NCBI GenBank assembly: GCA_009829735.1
Contig: CM020620.1
Span: forward strand, 13,575,420-13,639,419
Direction of reading: 5' to 3'
DNA from: Pyropia yezoensis
Lineage: Eukaryota; Rhodophyta; Bangiophyceae; Bangiales; Bangiaceae
Length of the DNA stretch: 64,000 nucleotides
Shown here: positions 1-10,595 of the stretch, piece by piece
Layout of the letters: every line of letters begins with the position of its first letter
Position numbering within the stretch: position 1 is the first letter of the stretch
Position numbers and translations under genes: made by a program
Notes under the pieces: generated by a model
What the model was told of the DNA's origin: nothing
What the model saw: only the letters and a program-made list of their open reading frames with translations
The model's database searches: none

Positions 1-292
1 TTTGTTTGAGGGTTCATTTTCTGAGTGTTTTGAGGGGTTGCGTGAGCGTGTGAGGAGGGTTGATAAGGAGGGACAGCAAGGCGGGGAGGGCCCACCTTGG
101 CTGGCGAAGCAAGTAAACACCGTCTGGCTCCGACACATCTTGTTCGTGCCTTGGTGAGCTGACCCGTTCACCACACGCAAGTTCCGTGTTCGGCTGTGTG
201 GAGGTGCTTGCTTCCGGTGTCCCAAGTTGGGATATCGGCAATACTCCTCTTCCTTCCCTGACTCGGGGTTGGTGGTTGGGAGTACTGCTACA
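1..292 (-). repeat. Partial LTR of element family D
   Basis: This stretch is the reverse complement of the LTR start at 62134-62425, with only scattered differences. It ends (read on +) in TGCTACA, the complement of the TGTAGCA terminus. The rest of the LTR lies outside the left edge. The flank after 292 is an A-family antisense-ORF fragment, so a D-family element appears to have inserted into an older A-family copy. Confidence 0.75.
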
Positions 293-505
293 CTCTCTTG
301 CCACCCAGGCGGGCGCAACAGAGTGTACACGGGCGCTCGACCGTTACCGGTCTGCAACGCGCACGTTATATCCGTGCGGAAAGGGTCCGCCATGACACCA
401 TGGTTGCGACGCCAGCTGGAAGCTGACTTCAGGCCACCCATTGTCGGGAAGGGCGGCGTCAGCCACAGATACGGGGGATCCCCCGGGTAGTACTCCAAAC
501 CGGGA
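293..505 (-). pseudogene. Fragment of A-family antisense ORF
   Basis: Read on the minus strand, this encodes about 70 residues aligning with the antisense protein of element A (DNA 26605-26815), including the block GLKSASSWRRNHGVMAD. There is no stop in the aligned part. Many codons differ synonymously while the protein is kept: in a 38-codon core I count 15 synonymous and 1 amino-acid difference. The fragment is cut by the LTR at 292 and by a junction to a B-family pol fragment near 505. Confidence 0.75.
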
Positions 506-932
506 TACCGGTTGGTCTCTTTTTTTACAACTGCCTTCCATTCGCAGGTTCACTCTTCTACAGGGGAAGTACCCCTCGCTTTTGTTACTCCGCGCCGTGT
601 GCGGTCTATTGCGGTACAGCGGCCGCTCCCAAGTAAGAAGGCTGGTGTCGGGACACCTACTCCTACTGAGACTAAAATGGAGTTCGCTGCTAGGATTGAG
701 AAGCTCATCCCTAAAGTCAGGGCTGAGATGGACTACGCGCAGAGGCGATACAAGCGTACATTTGACTAGAAGGTACGTAACGCCAAGCACGTCCCCAAGC
801 AGGGTGACTAGGTGTTAGCACACTCGCATACCCCAACTCGGGGTAAGCTGGTGTTCCAAACGAAGGGACCATATCAAGTCCTTCTGACGGATGGGCGACT
901 GTTCACCATCGAAAGTGACGATGGGATCCGTT
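506..932 (+). pseudogene. B-family pol fragment (integrase C-terminal part)
   Basis: The plus strand matches the end of element B's integrase and the following region (HSSTGEVPLAFVTPRR, then KVRAEMD.AQ.RYKRTFD). In-frame TAG codons after RTFD and again about 40 bases further on, plus truncation at both ends, mark it as dead. It spans the point where element A is inserted in element B and is uninterrupted there, so it serves as an empty-site reference for that insertion. Confidence 0.85.
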
Positions 933-934
933 CC

Positions 935-1197
935 TTGGTCCGTCACTTGCCCCAAGAATGAAGGTGTACCTTGGTGTAAGCCTCAGGTAACCTTGAAATT
1001 ATCGGAGTTAGTCATCTCCTTCAAGTAAACTTGTTAAAGTCAGTAGCCCACTTAGTGTGCCTAAGTCCGCTCCAACTTAGTGAACCTAAGTCTTGCCGAA
1101 TCCATGTGACACCCTACTTAGTACGTGTAAGCCTCACCCCCTAACAGCCGAAGTCGGTGTCGGTTGGGTTGTTACAGTAGGCGTCGTCGCCTCATGT
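935..1197. repeat. Diverged copy of the A-family post-pol palindromic region
   Basis: It matches 28060-28350, the DNA just past the pol stop of element A, including the series ACTTAG-N4-CTAAGT and the final segment ending in ggcgtcgtcgcctcatgta. The palindromic arms are kept while the loops between them have changed. Confidence 0.7.
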
Positions 1198-1205
1198 AAG
1201 ACCGT

Positions 1206-1253
1206 CCGCCGGCGGGCGGACGGTCGTGGCCGTCCCGCCAGCGCGGCTGTACG
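1206..1253 (+). pseudogene. 48-bp scrap of the binding-protein-like gene
   Basis: This 48-bp stretch matches 61326-61373, coding sequence of the binding-protein-like gene at the right end of the window, with one mismatch. Similarity stops abruptly on both sides. It may be a captured or recombined piece. Confidence 0.55.
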
Positions 1254-3540
1254 CGACGCGGGCGGGGACGTGGCGGCGAGGGTCGCGCAGGGGTGCCGCG
1301 GCCGGTGGGGGGGTGCAGGCGGGCTTGCACCGCCTGCACGGCGGAGGGCCGGCGCGCGAGCGGCGCCGGGCGGCGGAGGGGGGGAGAACGCCGCGGGCGC
1401 GGCAGCCTGCGCCGCCGCCGCGGGGGGGGCGAGTACCGGCGGCGCCCGCCCCACCCACGCCACCGCCGCCCACTCGGACGCGGAAGACAGCGGCGGGCCA
1501 GGCCGGACAGAGAGAGCTTTGAGGAGCGCGCATGCGTCGCCGCCCTCGTGGGCGTAGAAGAGGAGCAGGGCGGCCGTGACGGCGGCCGTCCACGTGGCGC
1601 CGCCGGCCGGGGCGGCGGCGGTGGCGGCGACGGCGGCGCCCGCGAGGTGCCCACCGCCGGGCAGCACCTCCAGGCGGGGCCGCTGGGCCGCCGTCGTGGC
1701 CGCCCCGTCGGCGACGCCGCCACCCACACCGACGGCGGCAGCGGCGGCGGGGATGGTGGCGGTGGCGGCAGCAGCCGCAGCGCCCCCCCCCCCGCGGCTT
1801 CCCCCGCCACCACCCCCAACACGCACACCCCCGCCCCGGCGGCGCCCACGACGCGTCGGGCACCGCCAAAGTCGGCACCGCGTTGCGTTGGGGGTGTGCC
1901 AGGCACTCAAGCAGCCAGCAGCAGAGGCATATCAGCGCGACGACGCTGTGCCAACCTCCTCAGCCAGCCGCGACCGCTCGCCGGCGCGCGCCCCCGCCGG
2001 CGCCATCACCGCGGCGCCCTCGGCGTGAAGGCCTAGCCCCTTCCCCTCCGTCCACCCCTCCCTCCCCCGGCACAGACACTCCCCGTCCCCCCCTCCCCGC
2101 CCCCATCCCCCGCCCCCCCCCGCCTCCGCCGTCGCCAGGGCTGCCGCCCGCGCCGCCCGCAGCCGCGCCGCCGCCACCGCCACCCGCCCCGCCGCCGCCA
2201 CGCGCACGGCCCACGCGACGGCAGCGCTGCCGCTGCGGCGGCCGCGCGGGCGGCGAGGTCCGCCAGCCGCTCCAGCCGCCCGGGGGCGCCGCCGGCGTAG
2301 CGGGCCACGGCGGCGGTGGAAGCGGCGGCGACGATGGCGGCGGCGGCGGGGTGGCCGTCGCGGAAGACGCACGCCAGGCGGGAGGGGCGGTAGGGGGGGG
2401 AGGAGCCCGCCCCCGCCGCCGCGACGGCAGTGCCGCCGCCGCCCCAGCCGCCACCGCCCGCCCGACGCCGCTTCGCATTAGCCCACCGCTCAGCCACTGG
2501 CTCGTCCGTCGCGGCGCGCGCCGCCGCCGCCATCGCCGCAGAGGCAAAGGTGGGCAACGAGAGCGGCTCACCGCCGTCGGCCGATGCAGAGGGCCGATCT
2601 GCCCCTGGCATTGGTTCCCTGCTTGCCGCCGACAGCTGCGTCATCCCCGCGCCTGCCGCCGCGGTCGTGACAGCCGTGGCCGCCGGGACGACCCCAGGCG
2701 TGGGCGGCGGGCTGCCTCCTCGCCCGACCCCGCCCACATCGGCAGCCCGGTCGGGGCTGCCAGACCGGCATCCACCCCTGCGCCCGCCCGACCTTGCCCG
2801 CAGCCGCCGCCGGCGTCGTGCCTACCAGGCTTCAGCCCCAACCCACACGTCCGCAACCCGCCGCGCGGCGCCCCCCCACTCGGACGCCGCCGCCGCTGCC
2901 GCCGCACCGCGCCCTCCCCGCAACCCAGCGGCCGGGTCAGTGCCTCCCCCCAACGCCCGCCGCACCGCGCGCGCGACGGCGGCCACCACCCGCCCTGGCG
3001 GCGACGCCCACCCTACCCGCCCCGCCGTCCACGCCCACCCCGTCGCAGACCCACACCAACCGCCGGCGGATGCCGCGGTGTCCGCCACGCGCCCGCCCGC
3101 GGGTGTGTACACGGCGCCGGCGCCGGCGCCGTCGGGGGCGGGCCTGCCCCACGGGCCGGCCGCGGCGCACGTGGGCGGCGGTGGGGGCGGCGTGGGGGGG
3201 GCGACCACCGCCCAGCAGCGGCGGGTGGCGGGGCGGCGTGCGGCGGCGGCCGCCGCGGGCGGGGCGGCGGCGGCGGCGGCGTCGGCGGTGGCGGCGGTCG
3301 CCGCCGCGCGTGCCGCGGCGGCGGCGGCGGCGCGCGGCGGCTGCCGCGGCGGGGCCCGCCTCCCACACCGCACCGGCGACGGTCAGGGCGAGTGCTCAGC
3401 CGGCGACGGTCAGGGCGAGTGCTCAGCCGGCGACGGCCGCCGCCAAGCGGGTCAGCGCGGCGGCGACGCCGCCGCCACTCCCGTCGCCCCCGCCGTCGCT
3501 GCCTGGGACGCCGCCGACCGCGCGGCGGTGGAGCTGCCGC
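1254..3540. other. Extremely GC-rich DNA without a recognisable gene
   Basis: All six frames stay open for long runs because stop codons are rare at this base composition. The predicted proteins are strings of Ala, Arg, Pro and Gly that change identity with frame. I recognise no domain. An unseen exon cannot be excluded. Confidence 0.5.
3373..3438. repeat. 27-bp tandem repeat, about 2.4 copies
   Basis: The unit beginning cggcgacggtcagggcga is repeated directly, with the last copy incomplete. Confidence 0.85.
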
Positions 3541-3559
3541 CACCGCGTCGGCGACGCCG

Positions 3560-4030
3560 CCCAACGCCGCAGCCGGCCGCGCGCCCCCGGCACCGGTGTC
3601 CATCCCCGGGTGCGCTGCCCGCACGTGCGCCGCAAACGCCGCCGTGCCGCCGCCGACGCCAAAGTGATACTGCTTGCCGGCGACGAGGGCGGTGCCCCCC
3701 GGCGCCAGCGCCGCCGCCACCGAACCCGTCAGCGTCGGCACGTCGGCGGGCTCGTACACCGTGCCGGCAGACAGCACCACGTCCGTGGGGCGAGGCGAGG
3801 GCAAGGGCGGGGAAGCCCCGCCAGTCGTCCGCGACAAAAGGCGATGGCGTCCAGGGGGGTGGGGGGGGAGAGAGGGCGGGCGAGGGGGGGGCGCCCCGAA
3901 GGACACGCTGGCAGCGCCGCTGCCGCCCGCCGCCGCCGCCGCCGCCACCGCCGCCCCGTCGAGAGCGGTGGCCGCCGCGTTGTCTAAGCACGAGTCCGCG
4001 ACGGCGGTCGCCACGCGGCCGTCTGCGAGA
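3560..4030 (-). pseudogene. METTL18-like methyltransferase fragment, frameshifted
   Basis: The minus strand encodes FVADDWRGFPALA, then in another frame DVVLSAGTVYEP and GKQYHFGVGGGTAAF. This order (acidic-Asp-Trp segment, strand plus T-x-Y, then K-x-Y-x-FGVGGG-x-x-x-F) is characteristic of METTL18-type protein-histidine methyltransferases, whose C-terminal half closes the Rossmann fold. The frame change falls at a run of four C (TCGCCCC), so it could be a sequencing indel or a real lesion. The SAM-binding N-terminal half with DLGCG is not visible, so the piece is truncated or its other exons were not found. Its upstream side abuts the end of the Crinkler-like gene within about 30 bases. Confidence 0.5.
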
Positions 4031-4058
4031 GAGGCTGTCTAGATATCCCCTGCACCGA

Positions 4059-6792
4059 CTACCGCTGCTCTTGCGCCGCCGTCGTGAAGCGAGTCAGGAG
4101 AAAGGGAGGTAGCACGCAGGAAAGCTGGTCAAAGGAAACCACCACGAGGCCAGGGCGAGCCTTGAAGAACTGCTTGGAATGAAGAGCGACGACACCGTCA
4201 TCGGTCAGATGCTTGTTGGTGAAGTACACGTACAGCACTTGGTCTTCGTCCGTGGCCCAGTTCGCCGTGGCACGCGTGACGCTCTGGTACCAGGCATCCA
4301 CGTCGCCGTCAGACACCTTGCGGCTCGTTCCAGTCTGCTTGGTTTGCACAAATTCGTGCAGCATGCCCCTCCGCTCGCCGCGACGACGCACAGGCAACGA
4401 AAAGCGGATGTCCACCGCCATGTTTCCGAGGCACGCCAAAAACACGCCGTTGGTTAGCATCACCTCGTCGTGCACCATCTCAAACTCCTTCCGAGCTTGC
4501 ACCGCCATCCGCTTCAGCGGCACACGCCTGCCGGGGGTGATAAACTGGGTCTCCTCCACGTACAGCGAACACGGCTCCTCCAAGATCAGCTCGCGCGGAC
4601 GTAGTTCGTCGCAGCCCAACGCACCAGGAAACAGGTTGTGAACAAACAGCGGTGACGACCGCAAGCCCGGCCGCAGCGCCGCGGTCAGGCAGTATCCTAC
4701 GATCAGCTCCACCTGCTCCCACGTGCAAACGGTCTGGGACAGCAGGTGCGCCGGCAGGATGGAAGCCAAGCCCCACCGCCCAAGCTGAATAAGGGGGACG
4801 CGCACGACGTAGAAGTCGTCTCCTACAGGTTCAAGCTTGACCACTCCAGCAACTACAGCATTGGTCACATCGCGCTGGAAGGGGAAGGGCGTCCGATTTA
4901 ACTGCACCGGGACTTGAGAGAGGGCCAGTAGGGCCAGCGTAGAGGCGTTCTCAACACGACGCAGCGGCAGCGTTGCCATCACCAACGGACCCATTGCGAG
5001 CGCCCAGTCGATGCCAGACACCAAGGCAGCCCCATCACCGGCTGCGGGCAAGACTTTGAGTGCTTCCTTGCCGAGGTCGACCACGTGCCGCGGCAGGAAG
5101 TCCGTGTCGCCCAATGCGTTGCGGGCCTGGTGACTGGCAAGCAACGCCTCCACCGCACCCGGACGCAGCTGAGACCGCTCCGCTCCATCGGTAAGGACGT
5201 CGGCAAGCAGCTCCACAGACGACTTCATCAGCAAGCGGCCGGGGGAGATGAGGCTTTGTGACAGCTTGCTGGTAAGGTCCAGGGGCAGACCAGCCACGGG
5301 CGTGCCGGTAACAACCGGAAAGAACACCAGCTCGACACCGACCACATGCCCGGCCGAGAGCACCCAGTTGTTCGCGGCACTCAGCATGTCCTTGAAGCAC
5401 AGACGCGCCCGCTCCTCAGAGTACCCCCTCTCCGTTATCAGCCGCTGCAAGTAGAACTGGTACTCGTCCAGGTGGGGCGCAAGGAGGATGACGCCAGGGG
5501 GGGACGCGGCCGCCTCAGACGCTCGACGGAGGGCGCCCTTGGCGATCGCCGTCAGCACCTCGGCGGTCTCCAAGCCGTCCAAGCTCCTACCGTTGTCCCT
5601 CCTCACTCTGGCTGCAGAGACGCGCAAAGCGCGGGCAGCCAGACGAACTCCAAGGTTCTGGTCCATGTTGCCGCCATCCACGCCATCAAGGTAGCTGAAG
5701 CCGTTGTTGAAGTCGATGAACAGCGGGATGGTCAACACGGGACAGCCAGCCTTCTGCTCCAGCGCGCGCAGCAGGTCCCCGGAAAGCCCAGTTGATCTGC
5801 ACAGCGCCTCGAACCCAACCCGCGTCTTCCCAGACCCTGACGGGCCATTCACAACGAGCACGTTGGACTTTTCGCCCGTAGGTGCGAGGTTTTGAAGAAC
5901 GCAGGCGTCTATGGCGTCGACGACGCCGTCACTCCCACGAAGTTCGAACCCCGCGTTGGCCAGGAACCGACGACTGTACTGCGCCCGCGCGTCCGAGACC
6001 TCCGTCGCCTCCAAGCGCTGCACAACACTTGGCAACTACAAGACAAAAAACCAATCAATAGAACACCGTGGTAGACAAAGGCGCAGTCGTTGACAGTCGT
6101 GCCGTCAGTTTGATCGTATGGTCACACAGTTGCAGAATGGACTACCGAGGACGCTGTGCAGCATGCCGACCATCTGGGTCAAGAGCGAGACACACGAACA
6201 ACACCGCCAAATCGAAAGTCGCAAAACACGCCAAGCAACGAAACAGTAGGCGAGAGACACGTACCTCGGTATCAGCCTTGCTCCGCGCCGCCTCTTCCGC
6301 ACCAATCTCCTGTTGAAGCGCCACCTCTCTGCTCTGGTGGCGTCGCTGGACGTCGTAGAGGCCAGCAAGAGCGGCGTTGGACACCCGTTTGTTGTCATCA
6401 ACCGACCGCCACTTCGCGAGCAAATGATCCTTGTCCTTCGCACTCAGGCCAGGACTTGACAGCTGCTCATCAATGTTGTCCAGCTTCTCGCCAAGCTTCT
6501 CTCTCAGCGCTTTCTCCTCCTGGATGCCCCGATCCACCCCTGCCAGCTCGTCGCGAACGCCTGCGAGGCGATTGCGAAGCACGCGCAGCCGACTGCTGCC
6601 TGAAGCAGAGGATGGTACATGATCTTCTACAGCGGGCTGGGAGTCAGACAACCGCAGCGCTGCGGTCGTCCCAGCCGCCGGCCCCGCAGCACCCCCTCCC
6701 GTTGACGCGGCCGCAGGGAGGGTGGACGTCACGCGCCTCTTTCGCGGAGACGACGGTGCATCACCTTCAACGGCTGCGATCGGCGTCGGCAT
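4059..6792 (-). CDS. Crinkler/RHS-like P-loop NTPase with C-terminal nuclease-like domain, two exons
   Basis: I join exon 1 (6792-6265) to exon 2 (6035-4059), giving about 834 residues. The 229-bp intron has donor GAG|GTACGT and acceptor tttttgtcttgtag, phase 0. The first in-frame ATG is at 6792; the frame is open further upstream without one. Residues 1-60 are low complexity with a basic SPRKRR; 60-176 are a charged coiled coil. Exon 2 has Walker A GPSGSGKT (about 240-247), Walker B HLDEYQ (about 366), then a winged-helix-like middle. The C-terminus has a VDIRF Asp and FVQTK (about 718-742), resembling a PD-(D/E)xK nuclease core with Gln for the middle acid. This NTPase plus REase pairing is known from Crinkler effectors and kinetoplastid RHS proteins, which are thought to derive from transposons. 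The role here is unknown. It could be a transposon-derived or conflict-type protein. Confidence 0.8.
6036..6264 (-). other. Intron of the Crinkler/RHS-like gene
   Basis: Canonical GTACGT donor and pyrimidine-rich TAG acceptor on the minus strand. The upstream exon ends on a full codon and the downstream exon opens directly into the NTPase frame, which has no ATG of its own before residue 100 or so. Confidence 0.75.
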
Positions 6793-8235
6793 GTGAGGTC
6801 GCTTCGCACCAGATGACACATCTTCATGCGCACCACAGGCTGAGCCAGCTCCGCCATTTAACGCGCGTGTGCCAAAGCAGAAAAAGAATACATATACGAG
6901 CAAAAACGTAGAAGAAGAGCGATTACGGGTGCGGCTCAAGCCCAGAGACCACAGTCAGCGTTTGCGTCCGAGAATAATGCATGCGAGAAAGCACTCCTAG
7001 GCGCGAAGAAGCGGCACCGCAACCACACAATCGCGCAGTGAGGTGGTGACACTTGCTCTGCAGCTACAAGGACGTCTTAAACGCCTCCCAAAGCGAAGGG
7101 AGAAGGATACCAAGCAAAGTGCATGCGTCCAACGACAAGCAGAAACCCTCAAGCACATACCAGCAGCCGAGGCAGCCGCTCCTCCGGCTCGGTCCTTACC
7201 CGCTTCCATGTGCTCGTCCACGCCAACTCCGTGCATGGAAGTTGCCGCCAGTGGCGGTGCACAGGGCGCGCGGGCGCGCGGGCTGCACGAGGCAGACGTC
7301 GCCGGTGTCGCCTCCGGGGCGGACGACAATGCCGCGCTCGATGGCGGCAGCGGTGCAGGCCCCTGTGCGGGGGCGAAAGCGAATGCACCGCCGTACGCGG
7401 CCGTGCGGGGCCGCGCCGTCAGGACGCCGCGCACTGGTGTCGCGGGGCGGCGCAAGTGCATGGACAAGCGCACGCGTCGACCGCAGCTGGCGCCACGCTG
7501 GCGTCACGCTGGCGCTGGAGAGGGTCGAACGCAGGGCGCGCGGGCCTGCGTGGTCGGGTCGCGCTCTTCGGTGACGTGGCAACTTTCGGGGGTCGCGCCA
7601 CGGCCGCCGGCCGCCTCTTTATGTCATCGGACGATTTAGAGAAGGTTTGATTTCGGGGGGGGGCGCAACCTTTGATAAATGGCTGCTGAGCGGAATATCC
7701 GAAAATATTTGCAATAACTAGGGGCATTTCCAACCGAGTTTTGTGAGCAGACCTGGGGTGAAGTGTAATCAAACGACTTGAATAAAGTACATGTGTTAGA
7801 TTAAGTCGTGAAGGAAGTATCGATAGCTCACGTGGTCACAGCCGTGACAGTCACGACCGGCTGAACAACCCCCACCTTGTCGGTTGTAGAAGGCTGGCAG
7901 CTGGCCGGCCCCGAACGGCCGTCAAGACGCACTTCCTCGTCATGCGTTTGTGGTTCTGACGACAAAAGCGTTCTCAGCGGCATTTTCCTGGTGTCTAGAA
8001 ACGATTTCCATGCAATGGTCTGGACAGGTGTTCCTCGCGGTGAGCACGGTGACGGCATGTCACGACTCTGCACAACCTCAGCAACGACCGAACACACCAA
8101 TACCAAGTGTCACTCACGAGTGACATAACTGTCCAGGACGACTAAAAAGGGGTCTCTGAGAATGCTGGTGGAGTCAGAAGCATGAGCAAAGAACAAGAAA
8201 TGCCTCATCGAGGCTCTCAAAGGCTCTCCAAACGC
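6793..8235. other. Upstream region of the NTPase gene and GC-rich spacer
   Basis: 6793-6960 is open in the gene's frame and may be 5' UTR or an upstream exon. 7000-7640 is GC-rich, with overlapping open frames on both strands and no recognisable domain. 7640-8220 is less GC-rich and has only short frames lacking ATG starts. I see no gene I can support. Confidence 0.4.
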
Positions 8236-8331
8236 TTACGCCGTGGGCGCGCGCAGCGCCACAATGGACAGCACGACGCCCAATGGGATGCCCACAAAAA
8301 AGAGTAGTTTATTGCGGGGAGCGTAGGCCAT
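8236..8331 (-). CDS. 31-residue ORF with one membrane segment, possibly a last exon
   Basis: ATG at 8331 opens a short frame whose product has a hydrophobic stretch (LLFFVGIPLGVVLSIVAL) after a short positive head. Codon composition is much less GC-biased than the repeat beside it, which hints at constraint. It could be a micropeptide, or the final exon of a membrane protein whose other exons I cannot see. No family recognised. Confidence 0.25.
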   Translation of the reverse strand: MAYAPRNKLLFFVGIPLGVVLSIVALRAPTA

Positions 8332-8339
8332 CCAGTGAC

Positions 8340-9240
8340 CGTGGTGGGGAGGCGGGGCGGCGACCTGCTGGCGGCGGCGAGCAAGGCGGCGGGCCGCGGC
8401 GGCGGCGCAGGAACGGCCAGCAGCCGGTGGCCGTCGCGGTGGCGCCGGCGGCGAGGGGTCAGCGGCCGACAAAAGATGGCGTTGGCGGCGTTGGCGGGCC
8501 GCCAGCAGGCGGCGACAGCGATAGCGGGGCAGACGAAGGCGGAGGGTGGCGGCCACGAGCCCGGCGGCGGCAGCGGCAGCAGCGGCGGCAGTGGGGGGGC
8601 GGCGGCCAGCCAGCGGCGGCGGGGGCGGCGGCCAGCCAGCGGCGGCCACTAAGCAGCGGCCGCGGCGGTGGCGGTGGCGACCGGGGGGTAGCGGCCGACC
8701 AGAGACATCCAGCTGGAAGCGGGGGCAGTGGTGGCGCGAGGGCGGCGGCCAGCCGCCAGCGGCGACCGTGGCAGGCGGGAGGAGGCGGCCAGCCCGTGGC
8801 GGCGGTGAGGGCGGCGGGGGGGGGGCGGGCAACGGGAAGGCGGCGGCCAGAGAGCAGCAACGGTGGCGGCGGTGAGGAGGCGGCCGCCGGCCAGCAGAGG
8901 CGGTGGCAGAGGGGCGGGGGCGGCGGTAGTCCGTCGGCGGCCGCAACAGCAACGGCGGTGGGGCGCCGGCCAGCCAGCGGCGGCGGCGACAGCACCGGAG
9001 GGGCACCGACCAGCGGCGGCCACAGACGTGGCGGGGGGGCGACCGCCAGACGAAGGCGCTACTGGGGGCGGTGGGGGGGCGACGGCCAGCCGGTGTGGGC
9101 GATGGCGTCGGCGGGGCAAGGGCGGTTAGATGGCGGCAGGCGAGTGGCGGCCAGCCAGCGGGGACGACGGCGGTGGTGGCAGGCAGCGTGTCGAGCGCAG
9201 AGACGGCCACGTCGTACTTCCAGGGACAAGCCCGCGACCG
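8340..9240. repeat. GC-rich degenerate minisatellite
   Basis: Irregular repetition of gcggcggccagccagcggcggc-like words over 900 bp. Every frame on both strands is open for hundreds of bases, so the long frames here are compositional. Confidence 0.8.
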
Positions 9241-10555
9241 CTCCCCGAAGTTGGCAGCGGGGTGACGCGTCGTCATCTGGAAATCCCCGGCTCAGCTCAT
9301 TGAACTCCCCGACGCCAAGTTGGTCAGTCGGAATTGAAAACGACGTATTGTCAGAAACTACGGCGGGACGATCGAAAAGGCCTGATGCAGGTGAAGAGTG
9401 CCACGACACACGGCAGAGATTGACCTTTCGTGGGGCATCTACACGTGGCCGAAGGCTCCGCAAACGTTTGATTACCATTGGTACGCGTGATAAGAACATT
9501 TGATTACTATTGGTCCAAAGAGGAGGCCTCGAAATCAAATCCGAGTGTTGATTGGGTGCGCGCCGTCCGACGGCATAGAGAGCTGGCCCGGCCGCCAGCG
9601 CGGTGTGGCTCATTTTGATCGTGGCCGTGTCATGATTCAGTAGAAATATGCCTAAACTGACAGTGTGGATGCAGCCGCGCACGCAGCCTACCGTCTGCAA
9701 GTCCCCACCAGCGTCAGCCCCTTCCCCGCCCGTCCCCGCCCGCCCAGCCGTGCCGCGGCCGCCGCCAGCCACTCCGCCGCCGCGAGTGGGGCAGCCCCTC
9801 CGCCGCCGCGAGTGGGGCAGCCCCTCCGCCGCCACCGCCACCGACCGCCCCGCTTGCCGTGCTGCCAACCCCCCCCCCCCCCATCTGCCCGAGGACGTCC
9901 TGGCCGCCCCCGCCTTGTCGCTCCTCGCCCGTGCCGCCGCCCGCGGCCTGCGAGCGGGGTGCCCCCCCCTACAGGCGGCACCAGGCCACCTTCTCATCCT
10001 GTCTGCCGCGGCGGGCGGGGGGCTTCCCCCTCCCCCCCCTCCGGCCGCCGGTGGCGCCCCACCCACGGCTGGGTCACCACTGGAGGTGGCCTCCCAGGGG
10101 GGGGAGCGGTGGAGGTGCGGAGGGAGTGTACGAGGGAGCACGAAGGTGGGGAAGGAGGTGGAGAGGGGGGGCGGACAGTGTGGACGCGGCGAAGTGGCCG
10201 CGGCAAGAGGGGCGGCCCGGATGGCACGCCGAAGAGGGTAGACGTGAGTGAGTCAGTGAGATCTGTTGGCATGGGCGCATTTTGGCCCGAGCCTTTGGGG
10301 GCTCGGGTACCATCGTCGCGAAAACGTACCCCCCGTACTGGGGCGTACTGGCGCCTTGACCGCGCCAGCACGCAGATTCATTTCATTTCACCCGAAATGG
10401 GCCCAGTACGCATATTCGAGGGGTGCAAACGGCCGCCAGTACGCCTCTTACACTGCGTTTCTGATAGCGCCTGACAATGCAGTACACAGCCATATTCGCG
10501 GGGCGTCCTACCATTCTAACCAGTACACGCATTCACTGGCCGCACGACCCCTCCA
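9241..10555. other. No gene seen; includes a 26-bp tandem repeat
   Basis: 9241-9660 is of ordinary composition with a duplicated word around tttgattac-attgg (9470-9515). 9660-10250 is GC-rich with open frames on both strands. A 26-bp unit starting cgcgagtggggcagccc occurs twice at 9781-9832. 10290-10460 contains several gtac-rich palindromic words. Nothing resembles a domain. Confidence 0.45.
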
Positions 10556-10595
10556 GCGCAGTGGGTCCAACACCGTGTTCCTTAGAAACCTGCAA
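10556..10595 (-). repeat. 40-bp dispersed repeat, copy 1
   Basis: The reverse complement of this segment matches 53940-53979 at 39 of 40 positions. The word runs from ttgcaggtttctaaggaaca to the final cccactgcgc. Flanks differ. Confidence 0.8.

Noticed and set aside
1254..3540. Long open frames on all strands (up to about 590 codons)
   Set aside because: Compositional: very high GC removes stop codons, products are low complexity and frames overlap in every phase. No domain seen.
7828..8106. 92-codon minus-strand frame with ordinary composition
   Set aside because: Starts at a TTG, has no in-frame ATG near the start and no recognisable feature.
8340..9500. Frames of about 350-400 codons on both strands
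   Set aside because: They lie in a degenerate GC minisatellite and repeat the same words in each frame.
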